From Kiloniellaceae bacterium (GTDB lineage Bacteria; Pseudomonadota; Alphaproteobacteria; Kiloniellales; Kiloniellaceae), in NCBI GenBank assembly GCA_021776145.1, contig JAJFGM010000610.1:1-5182 (forward strand): a stretch of DNA of 5,182 nucleotides. The letters are read 5' to 3'. The notes under the pieces were generated by a model that saw only the letters and a program-made list of their open reading frames with translations, had not been told where the DNA came from and searched no databases. How positions within the stretch are numbered: position 1 is the stretch's first letter; every line of letters begins with the position of its first letter. This document shows, in pieces, positions 1 to 5,150 of the stretch. A program made the translations under genes and the position numbers.

Positions 1-69
1 CGAGGCCGGGGCTTTGCGCGCGCCCGCAAGCGTGTCAGGTTGCGGCCCTCAGTCGCCGTGGAGTGCCTT

Positions 70-1305
70 ATGACCGGTTTGCCTTGTTTGGATGTGGACT
101 ATTGCCGTCGCGCTTTTCCGCCGCTGGAAAATGGTTGGGCATACTTTGAGAACGCTGGCGGTTCCTATGTGCCGCGATCGGTGATCTCGCGGATGACCGC
201 CTTCATGAACGAGTGCCAGAATCAGCCGGATTGGCCATTCGAGAGCGCCCAACTGGCCGGCGAGCGCCTTGAAACCGCGCAGGCCTTGATGGCGCGGACG
301 ATCAACGCGGCGCGCGATGAAATCATCATCGGCCCCTCGACAACGCTCAATGTCTACGTCCTGGCGCAAGCCTTGCGGCCGACCTTTGCCGCGGGCGACG
401 AAATCGTCGTCACCAACCAGGATCACGAAGCAAATTCCGGCGCTTGGCGCCGGCTCGAAGAGTTCGGCGTGGTGATCAGGGAATGGCGCATCGATCCGCA
501 GAACGGCGAGCTCGATCTAGCCGACCTGCAAGCCATGCTGACGCCGCGGACGCGGCTTGTGTGCTTTCCGCATGTCTCGAACGTCGTCGGGTCGATCAAC
601 CCAGTGGCCGAAATCACCGCCCGAGCCCATGCCGTCGGCGCCAGGGTTTGTGTCGACGGCGTTGCCTACGCCGCGCACGCGCAGATCGACGTCAAAGCGT
701 TGGATGTCGATTTTTATCTTTGCAGTCTCTACAAACTCTATGGGCCGCATCTGGCGCTGCTCTACGGCAAGCGGGAGGCGATCGCCGAGGCTCGCAACCA
801 GAACCACTTTTTCCATGACGGCAATCCGCCCGAGACCCTGCATCCCGGTGGCCTCAACTACGAGGCCGTCGCGTCGCTGTCGGGTATCGTCGACTATCTG
901 GACGGCGTCTACGCGCATCATTTCACGGCGCCGGAGAACGACCTCTTTGTCCGACTCGGCCGGGTGTTCCAGTTGTTCGCAGCGCAGGAAGAGGCCTGCG
1001 GTGGCCGCCTGGCGGCATACCTCGCGGGAAGATCCGAAATTCGCCTTATCGGGCACATGAACGGTGACCGCGATTCTCGTATGCCGACCTTTTCATTTGT
1101 CGTCGCGGGCCAGTCGTCACGCGCCGTCGCCGAGGCCCTGGCGCAAGAGAAGATCGCTGTCGGTTACGGACATTTTTATGGCTACCGCTGTGTCGAGGCG
1201 CTCGGCTTGGCGCCGGACGACGGTGTCGTGCGGGCCAGCCTGGTGCATTACAATACCCTGGCCGAGGTCGAGCGTTTGATCGCAGCTCTCGAGAGGATCG
1301 TTTAA
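70..1305 (+). CDS. Class-V aminotransferase-fold PLP enzyme, cysteine desulfurase-like (VC1184-type)
   Basis: A 411-aa cytosolic, PLP-dependent fold-type I protein. Visible landmarks are FENAGGSYVP near residue 27, DHEANSGAW with His119 in the place of the PLP-stacking histidine, VSNVVGSINP at 169-178, CVDGVAYAAH with Asp196 expected to bind the pyridine nitrogen, and SLYKLYGPH with Lys222 as the probable Schiff-base lysine. The C-terminal VRASLVHYNT is typical of the desulfurase-like VC1184 subgroup. True NifS/SufS enzymes carry a catalytic cysteine in a loop near residue 365. Here that stretch reads GYGHFYGYRC, so the usual position is not cysteine; Cys374 lies a few residues on. Real desulfurase activity is therefore doubtful, and the substrate is unknown. 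I chose ATG 70 because GTGGAG ends 6 nt upstream; an in-frame TTG at 40 has weaker support. A 109-nt gap follows before the first GST gene. The family call is firm, the function is not. Confidence 0.88.
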   Translation: MTGLPCLDVDYCRRAFPPLENGWAYFENAGGSYVPRSVISRMTAFMNECQNQPDWPFESAQLAGERLETAQALMARTINAARDEIIIGPSTTLNVYVLAQALRPTFAAGDEIVVTNQDHEANSGAWRRLEEFGVVIREWRIDPQNGELDLADLQAMLTPRTRLVCFPHVSNVVGSINPVAEITARAHAVGARVCVDGVAYAAHAQIDVKALDVDFYLCSLYKLYGPHLALLYGKREAIAEARNQNHFFHDGNPPETLHPGGLNYEAVASLSGIVDYLDGVYAHHFTAPENDLFVRLGRVFQLFAAQEEACGGRLAAYLAGRSEIRLIGHMNGDRDSRMPTFSFVVAGQSSRAVAEALAQEKIAVGYGHFYGYRCVEALGLAPDDGVVRASLVHYNTLAEVERLIAALERIV

Positions 1306-1326
1306 AGCCCAAGATTGCACGGGCTT
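1305..1326 (+). terminator. Weak hairpin after the first gene
   Basis: AAGCCC (1305-1310) and GGGCTT (1321-1326) form a 6-bp stem with a 10-nt loop directly at the stop codon. No T-run follows, so it is a poor intrinsic terminator and may only cap the message. The sequence just after it contains TATACT (1328-1333), a good -10-like hexamer, but I see no properly spaced -35. Confidence 0.25.
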
Positions 1327-1414
1327 GTATACTCGCGAAGGGTCCCGATGCTTTCTTACTGCATCCAGAACCGAATCGATCGGTACGAATCAGCAAAGAA
1401 AGAGGAACGACCCG

Positions 1415-2110
1415 ATGATCGAACTGTATACTTGGCCGACCCCGAATGGTCACAAGATTCATATCTTTCTCGAGGAAACCGGCCTGGACTACAACGTACA
1501 CCCGATCGACATTTCATCGGGCGATCAGTTCGATCCGGAGTTCCTGAAGATCAGTCCCAACAACAAGATGCCGGCGATCGTCGACCCCGACGGCCCCGAT
1601 GGCGCGCCGATTTCGCTCTTTGAGTCCGGGGCCATCCTTGTTTACCTGGCGGAGAAGACCGGGCGGTTCTATCCAAGCGACGCGCGCGCTCGCTTCGAGG
1701 TCCTGCAATGGCTGATGTTTCAAATGGGCGGCGTTGGGCCGATGCTGGGGCAGACCCATCACTTCCGCAACTACGCGCCCGAGAAAATCGCCTATGCCAT
1801 CGACCGCTACTGTAACGAGGCCAAACGGCTTTATGGCGTGATCGACCGCCGCCTTGGCGAGAGCCCCTATCTTGGTGGCCCGGACTACGGCATCGCCGAC
1901 ATGGCAACCTTCCCCTGGTTGCGCAGCCACGAAAACCAGGGCATCGACCCCAAGGACTTTTCCAACGTCAAGCGCTGGTACGACGAGATCGCCGAGCGCC
2001 CGGCGGTGCGGCGCGGTGTCGAGGTGCTGGCGGAACGCCGGCGCAGCGGTCCGATGAACGAAAAGGAGCGCGAGATCCTGTTCGGCGCGACCCAGTACGA
2101 AAAACGCTAG
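1415..2110 (+). CDS. Nu-class (YfcG-like) glutathione S-transferase / disulfide reductase, copy 1
   Basis: A 231-aa cytosolic protein that closely resembles E. coli YfcG, a Nu-class GST that binds GSH/GSSG and reduces small disulfides. The N-terminal thioredoxin-like domain (about 1-85) has the TPNGHK motif, with Thr9 and Asn11 in the positions that contact glutathione in YfcG, then ISPNNKMPAIVD (46-57) and FESGAILVYLAEKTG (69-83), the glutathione-binding ES motif. The helical C-terminal domain holds GGVGPMLGQTHHF (105-117), a YfcG signature, and the IADMATFPW segment near 160-168. The last 26 or so residues, ending FGATQYEKR, extend beyond E. coli YfcG and match my recollection of alphaproteobacterial homologues. 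The start is ATG 1415, with AGAGGA 8 nt upstream. It is about 60% identical by ungapped hand count to the GST at 4088-4708. A role in thiol-disulfide exchange is more likely than classical xenobiotic conjugation; the substrate is unknown. Confidence 0.93.
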   Translation: MIELYTWPTPNGHKIHIFLEETGLDYNVHPIDISSGDQFDPEFLKISPNNKMPAIVDPDGPDGAPISLFESGAILVYLAEKTGRFYPSDARARFEVLQWLMFQMGGVGPMLGQTHHFRNYAPEKIAYAIDRYCNEAKRLYGVIDRRLGESPYLGGPDYGIADMATFPWLRSHENQGIDPKDFSNVKRWYDEIAERPAVRRGVEVLAERRRSGPMNEKEREILFGATQYEKR

Positions 2111-2163
2111 CCGGGAAAATTCGACCGACCCTGCCCGGTGACAAAAATGGCTTGGCAGGCGAA

Positions 2164-2186
2164 GGCGACGACAGCACCCTGTCGCC
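2164..2186 (+). terminator. Possible terminator-like hairpin between GST copy 1 and the trans-sulfuration gene
   Basis: GGCGAC (2164-2169) pairs with GTCGCC (2181-2186) around an 11-nt loop. Within it GACAG and CTGTC give an alternative 5-bp stem with a 4-nt loop. The stem is followed by CTGTTT, a short T-poor tail. It lies 53 nt past the GST stop and 24 nt before the next start, so it could be a weak terminator or a leader structure. No convincing promoter was seen in 2111-2210. Confidence 0.3.
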
Positions 2187-2210
2187 CTGTTTAAATGCCA
2201 TGGGGTCGAG

Positions 2211-3377
2211 ATGACCGATAGCCAAGGGGAGGGGCCGCCCGCCAGGCCCGAAACACGCGCTGCCCAAGCCGGCCATTTCACCGATCCGCACAGCGGCGCG
2301 GTGGTGCCGGCCTTGCAGCCTTCGACGACCTTCGCGCGTCGTGCCCAGGATTACGCGCTGATCGGCACTGCCGGCTACACGCGCGATCACAACCCGACCT
2401 ACGAGGCGGTGGAATCTCTGTTGACCGAGCTGGAGGGCGGGGCGGCCGGGGCCGTCTTTGCCTCCGGTCTCGCCGCGGCGGCGGCCGTGGTGCAGGCGCT
2501 GCGCCCCGGCGACCACGTGGTGGCGCAAAAGACCATGTACTGGGGCTTTCGCGAGTGGCTGGTCGACTTCTGTGGCCAATGGGGCCTGGGGCTGGATCTG
2601 GTCGACATCGCCGAACTGGGCAACATCGAGGCAGCCCTGCGGCCGGGCGAGACCAAGCTGCTGTGGCTCGAGACGCCAAGCAACCCGCTATGGGAAGTTG
2701 TCGATATCGCCGCCGCGGCGGCGCTCGCACGGGCGGTCGGCGCCCGCGTTGTGGTCGACAACACGGTGGCCACCCCGGTGCTCACCAATCCCCTGGAACT
2801 CGGCGCCGATCTGGTCATGCATTCGGCGACCAAGTATCTCAATGGACACAGCGACGTCCTGGCCGGCGCCCTGGTGACCGCCAAGGCCGACGACTTCTGG
2901 CAACGCGTTCTCTACAACCGCTCCAAGGTCGGCGCCGTGCTCGGGCCCTTCGAAGCCTGGCTGCTGTTGCGCGGCATGCGCACCCTTTATCTACGTGTCG
3001 AGCGCAATTGCGTCAGCGCCATGACCATTGCCCGCCATTTCGAACCGCATCCGGCCGTCACGGCGGTGCTCTACCCTGGCCTGGAAAGCCACCCCGGCCA
3101 TGCCGTGGCACGGCGCCAGATGCGCGGCGGTTTCAGCGGTATGATGAGTATCCGGGTCAAGGGAGGCGCCGAAGCGGCCTTGCGGGTCACCTCCAGGTTC
3201 CACACGTTCGTGCGCGCCACCTCTCTCGGCGGTGTCGAATCCCTGATCGAACACCGCGCCAGCATCGAGGGCCCGGACGGCCCCTGTCCGCCGGACCTGC
3301 TGCGCCTTTCCATCGGCATCGAAGCCGTCGAGGATCTCATTGCCGACCTGGAACAAGCGTTGGTCGGGGCAGGGTGA
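2211..3377 (+). CDS. Cys/Met-metabolism PLP-dependent enzyme (trans-sulfuration family; cystathionine beta-lyase-like)
   Basis: A 388-aa cytosolic enzyme of the Cys/Met_Meta_PP family, which contains cystathionine beta- and gamma-lyases, cystathionine gamma-synthase and methionine gamma-lyase. Visible motifs are YTRDHNPTYEAVE (56-68, phosphate and dimer contacts), FASGLAA (83-89), LETPSNPLWEV (153-163), VVDNTVATP (181-189, Asp183 to the pyridine nitrogen), HSATKYLNGHSD (204-215, Lys208 as the PLP lysine), SLGGVESLIEHRA (338-350) and LLRLSIGIE (363-371, Arg366 for the substrate carboxylate). Length is normal. In place of the common YGGT loop after the active-site tyrosine it has MYWGFREWL (109-117), so substrate choice cannot be read from the familiar subgroups. 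ATG 2211 is the first ATG in frame; only a modest GGGG lies 5 nt upstream. With GSTs on both sides and a cyclotransferase next, a C-S beta-lyase role on cystathionine or cysteine conjugates is plausible but unproven. Confidence 0.92.
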   Translation: MTDSQGEGPPARPETRAAQAGHFTDPHSGAVVPALQPSTTFARRAQDYALIGTAGYTRDHNPTYEAVESLLTELEGGAAGAVFASGLAAAAAVVQALRPGDHVVAQKTMYWGFREWLVDFCGQWGLGLDLVDIAELGNIEAALRPGETKLLWLETPSNPLWEVVDIAAAAALARAVGARVVVDNTVATPVLTNPLELGADLVMHSATKYLNGHSDVLAGALVTAKADDFWQRVLYNRSKVGAVLGPFEAWLLLRGMRTLYLRVERNCVSAMTIARHFEPHPAVTAVLYPGLESHPGHAVARRQMRGGFSGMMSIRVKGGAEAALRVTSRFHTFVRATSLGGVESLIEHRASIEGPDGPCPPDLLRLSIGIEAVEDLIADLEQALVGAG

Positions 3378-3382
3378 CCCAC

Positions 3383-3418
3383 TTTCGCGCGCCCTCGATG
3401 GGGCACCGCGCGGCGAAA
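3383..3418. repeat. Inverted repeat just after the trans-sulfuration gene
   Basis: TTTCGC plus GCGC (3383-3392) pairs with GCGC (3408-3411) and GCGAAA (3413-3418), leaving one bulged G at 3412 and a loop at 3393-3407. The 10-bp stem starts 6 nt after the stop codon. There is no T-tract, so it is either a Rho-dependent stop, a 3'-end stabiliser, or a structure separating this gene from the promoter at 3433. Confidence 0.4.
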
Positions 3419-3432
3419 CCGGTCGGCACGGC

Positions 3433-3460
3433 TTGACGCCCGCCGCCCTATGGCTAGAAG
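3433..3460 (+). promoter_or_regulatory. Alphaproteobacterial housekeeping-type promoter for the cyclotransferase gene
   Basis: TTGACGC (3433-3439), 13 nt, then GCTAGAAG (3453-3460). The Caulobacter housekeeping-sigma consensus is TTGACGS-N10-14-GCTANAWC. The -35 part matches fully and the -10 part in 7 of 8 positions. Counting from the -10 hexamer TAGAAG, transcription would begin at about 3467, next to the ATG at 3468. This argues against the in-frame ATG at 3450, which lies inside the promoter and has no Shine-Dalgarno sequence. Confidence 0.55.
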
Positions 3461-3467
3461 TGTCTAC

Positions 3468-4007
3468 ATGCGGTTTTTCTTTTTTGGGTCTCTCAGGGAC
3501 CAGGATGTTTTGAGGCAGGTTCTCGGCCGGCCGCCGCCGCTGCACAGCCTGCGCGCGGCGGTGCTGCCGGGCCACCGCCTGGTGTGTGTGCGTAACGAGG
3601 CCTTTCCCATGCTGTTGGCCGATGCCGAGGGGCGGGTCGAGGGGGAAGTTGTCGAGGGACTCGGCGCGGCCGATATGGACCGCATTCGCTTTTTCGAGTC
3701 GGTCGAGTACGGCATTGAACGGGTCGAGGTCGGATTGCAAAGCGGAGACTGGATTGAAGCCCACATCTTTGCGTCCAGCGGACGAGCGGCGCACGACGAC
3801 GAACCCTGGGACTATGTCGCTTGGCAGCGCGAAGAGAAGTTGGAATTGTTGCGAATTACCGATCTGTGGATGCAGTTCTATGGGCTGGTCGGCATAGACG
3901 AGGCCGACCGCCTGTGGGACGAGGCGGTGGCGGCCGGCCGGCCGCTGCGACAGGTTATCGACGACTTGCGCGCCACCGCGGTTGCCGGGCGCGGGGTCGG
4001 CGCCTAG
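3468..4007 (+). CDS. Gamma-glutamylcyclotransferase-like protein (AIG2/GGCT fold)
   Basis: A 179-aa cytosolic protein of the GGCT-like superfamily, whose members release 5-oxoproline from gamma-glutamyl peptides or amines, including glutathione in some branches. The N-terminus MRFFFFGSLRD carries a variant of the YGSL substrate-binding motif (Phe6-Gly7-Ser8-Leu9). FFESVEY (75-81) matches the family pattern of a glutamate followed by a tyrosine, making Glu77 the likely catalytic acid. The C-terminal part (about 113-139) is rich in Trp, Glu and Leu and ends in WMQFYG. I prefer ATG 3468 because it puts the motif at the N-terminus as in relatives, AGAAG lies 7 nt upstream, and the likely promoter overlaps the alternative ATG at 3450 (which would add six residues). 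Codons 3-6 lie in an almost pure T stretch (3474-3485), unusual for this GC-rich DNA. A role in glutathione turnover fits the flanking GST genes; the exact substrate is unknown. Confidence 0.85.
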   Translation: MRFFFFGSLRDQDVLRQVLGRPPPLHSLRAAVLPGHRLVCVRNEAFPMLLADAEGRVEGEVVEGLGAADMDRIRFFESVEYGIERVEVGLQSGDWIEAHIFASSGRAAHDDEPWDYVAWQREEKLELLRITDLWMQFYGLVGIDEADRLWDEAVAAGRPLRQVIDDLRATAVAGRGVGA

Positions 4008-4073
4008 CATTCCCTGAACCCCATATCGAAGTTGGCCGCACATGGCCGCGTCCAGCGACCCCTGACCTGCATG

Positions 4074-4090
4074 AAAGGACCCGCGTTTTG
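4074..4090 (+). promoter_or_regulatory. Shine-Dalgarno that fixes a TTG start
   Basis: AAAGGA (4074-4079) is followed by 8 nt and then TTG (4088-4090). No ATG or GTG in frame exists nearby, and the protein read from this TTG aligns from its first residue with the ATG-started GST at 1415, so TTG is the start. Confidence 0.75.
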
Positions 4091-4708
4091 ATCGAACTTT
4101 ATACCTGGACCACGCCCAACGGCCGCAAGGCCTCGATCGCCTTGGAGGAAATGGAGCTACCCTACAGCGTTCATACCATCAACATCGGCAAGGACGAGCA
4201 ATTCGCGCCCGCCTTCCTGAAGATCTCGCCCAACAACCGCATTCCGGCCATCGTCGATCCCGAGGGCCCGGACGGGGATCCGATCTCAATCTTCGAGTCC
4301 GGCGCCATCCTGCTCTACCTGGCGGAAAAGACCGGCCGGTTCATGCCGAGCGATGCGCGCTCGCGCACCGCTGCCCTGGAATGGTTGATGTGGCAGATGG
4401 GTGGGTTTGGGCCCATGCTCGGCCAGGCACATCACTTCATGCGTTTCGCGCCGCAAGAGGTGCCCTACGGCATCGAACGCTACGGCAAGGAGACGCAGCG
4501 CCTTTACGGCGTCCTCGATCGTCGCCTGGGCGCGGCCGAATACCTGGCCGGCAACGACTATTCCGTGGCCGATATCGCCACCTATCCCTGGGCGGCGCGG
4601 CACGAATGGCACCGGGTGGAATTGGCGGCCTTTCCCAACGTGCAACGCTGGTATCAGGCGGTCGGCGCCCGGCCGGCGGTCGAGCGCGGCATGGCGGTTC
4701 CCGGCTGA
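4088..4708 (+). CDS. Nu-class (YfcG-like) glutathione S-transferase, copy 2, TTG start and short C-terminus
   Basis: A 206-aa paralogue of the GST at 1415-2110, about 60% identical over 205 ungapped positions by hand count. It keeps TPNGRK (9-14, with Thr9 and Asn11), ISPNNRIPAIVD (46-57), FESGAILLYLAEKTG (69-83) and GGFGPMLGQAHHF (105-117), so glutathione binding and a YfcG-type disulfide oxidoreductase activity are expected. It differs in ending soon after RPAVERG: the extra C-terminal tail of copy 1 is absent, and I found no trace of it in the other frames downstream. This length is close to E. coli YfcG, so it need not be a broken gene. The TTG start may lower expression. The gene follows the cyclotransferase by 80 nt; the gap contains two nearby TGGCCGC copies but no clear promoter. 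The next gene converges on it. Confidence 0.9.
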   Translation: MIELYTWTTPNGRKASIALEEMELPYSVHTINIGKDEQFAPAFLKISPNNRIPAIVDPEGPDGDPISIFESGAILLYLAEKTGRFMPSDARSRTAALEWLMWQMGGFGPMLGQAHHFMRFAPQEVPYGIERYGKETQRLYGVLDRRLGAAEYLAGNDYSVADIATYPWAARHEWHRVELAAFPNVQRWYQAVGARPAVERGMAVPG

Positions 4709-4720
4709 GGCGCCGGATAG

Positions 4721-4733
4721 GACGCGGCGCGTC
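4721..4733. terminator. Short GC hairpin between convergent genes
   Basis: GACGC (4721-4725) and GCGTC (4729-4733) form a perfect 5-bp stem with a GGC loop in the 62-nt gap between the converging stop codons. There is no T-run on either side, so termination here is only a possibility. Confidence 0.25.
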
Positions 4734-4770
4734 TGGTCCTGCCGAAACGGGAACCTGGTCGGAGAGAGGG

Positions 4771-5001
4771 TCAGGCCGACTGAGCGCGGATCCGGCCGCG
4801 GCCCTTGGTGCGGCGGGCCTGCATGGCGACGACATCGGCCGGCGCTGATTGCGCTCCGCCGGAAATGGCCAGCAGTTCCTGACGGCACTGTTCCAGGTTG
4901 GCCAGTTCGCGCGAGTCCTCGCGGTCATAGACCTCGATACAGCTCAATTTGATCTCCACCAGATCGACGAGCGTCTCCAAAGCACGTTTCGATAGCGACA
5001 T
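4771..5001 (-). CDS. Small conserved-looking helical protein of unknown function
   Basis: A 76-aa protein starting MSLSKRALETLVDLVEIKLS. Residues 1-48 look like two amphipathic helices rich in Leu, Glu and Arg, with a REDSRELANLEQCRQEL segment (27-43) and cysteines at 21 and 39; the last 15 residues are basic (KGRGRIR). There is no signal peptide or membrane segment. I believe similar short proteins occur in alphaproteobacteria, but I cannot name a family or function. The start is well supported: GGGAGAGG (5014-5007 on the minus strand) ends 5 nt before the ATG. A longer reading from an ATG at 5130 would add 43 residues, but it lacks a Shine-Dalgarno and would run through AT-rich regulatory DNA, so I reject it. 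The upstream region holds CtrA-type boxes and a DnaA box, suggesting cell-cycle control. It converges with GST copy 2. Confidence 0.72.
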   Translation of the reverse strand: MSLSKRALETLVDLVEIKLSCIEVYDREDSRELANLEQCRQELLAISGGAQSAPADVVAMQARRTKGRGRIRAQSA

Positions 5002-5072
5002 TCCAACCTCTCCCGTTTGGACTTGTTTAGGGTAACTGTCTTCAATCTTTTTCAAGGGTGCGGCGGCGTTGG

Positions 5073-5087
5073 TTAAAAGGATGTAAA
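5073..5087 (-). promoter_or_regulatory. Near-consensus CtrA-type box
   Basis: On the minus strand this reads TTTA-N7-TTAA and continues as TTAACCAA. The CtrA consensus is TTAA-N7-TTAACCAT, so the second half matches 7 of 8 and the first half 3 of 4. It sits about 70-85 nt before the small gene's ATG and points toward it. Confidence 0.4.
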
Positions 5088-5103
5088 CCACGGGCTTTTT
5101 TTG

Positions 5104-5112
5104 TGTGGATAA
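5104..5112 (-). promoter_or_regulatory. Perfect DnaA box
   Basis: TTATCCACA on the minus strand matches the strong (R1-type) DnaA box in all nine positions. It lies in AT-rich DNA between the two CtrA-type boxes and overlaps the possible -10 element of the small gene's promoter. No second clear DnaA box was seen in the window, so a full origin is not shown. Confidence 0.5.
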
Positions 5113-5138
5113 AATGTCTTTGTTTCTCATTGGGTTAA
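5109..5138 (-). promoter_or_regulatory. Possible promoter of the small minus-strand gene
   Basis: On the minus strand TTAACC (5138-5133), which is half of the palindromic CtrA-type box, could act as a -35 element, with TTTTAT (5114-5109) 18 nt later as a -10. Transcription would start near 5102, giving a leader of about 100 nt. CtrA-activated promoters commonly have the box over the -35 region, which fits. The -10 match is mediocre. Confidence 0.3.
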
Positions 5139-5150
5139 GTTCGACTTAAC
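5134..5150. promoter_or_regulatory. Palindromic CtrA-type site (TTAA-N7-TTAA)
   Basis: GTTAAGT (5134-5140) and ACTTAAC (5144-5150) form a perfect 7-bp inverted repeat around TCG. The same bases give TTAA-N7-TTAA (5135-5149), the full CtrA recognition core, continuing as TTAACC on the minus strand. It could serve the small gene at 5001 or a plus-strand gene beyond the window. Another repressor's operator is the main alternative. Confidence 0.5.

Noticed and set aside
1..69. Coding or promoter sequence at the left edge
   Set aside because: No motif, clear promoter or gene end could be supported in these GC-rich bases.
1328..1333. TATACT as the -10 of a promoter for GST copy 1
   Set aside because: The hexamer is good, but the only -35-like sequence nearby (TTGCAC, 1315-1320) is just 7 nt away, far too close.
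1514..2281. Minus-strand open frame of 255 codons opposite GST copy 1
   Set aside because: The plus strand clearly encodes a conserved GST here; the antisense product resembles no family I know.
2555..3436. Plus-strand frame of 293 codons inside the trans-sulfuration gene
   Set aside because: It is rich in Arg, Gly and Pro, as expected from an out-of-frame reading of GC-rich coding DNA, and the overlapping frame has all the PLP motifs.
3474..3485. T-rich stretch at the start of the cyclotransferase gene as a programmed frameshift site
   Set aside because: It lies at codons 3-6, encodes the conserved FFFFGSL motif in the zero frame, and no alternative product of interest follows in the shifted frames.
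2991..4043. Long minus-strand open frame of 350 codons
   Set aside because: It runs antisense across two well-recognised genes, has low-complexity composition typical of GC-rich shadow frames, and shows no recognisable motif.
4071..4091. Six-codon reading frame whose stop overlaps the TTG start of GST copy 2, like a coupled leader peptide
   Set aside because: Its own start lies in the Shine-Dalgarno region of the GST and has no ribosome site of its own; chance is the simpler explanation.
5073..5150. Chromosomal replication origin
   Set aside because: Only one clear DnaA box is visible, and no typical origin neighbour gene lies in the window; the data support a regulatory region but not an origin.
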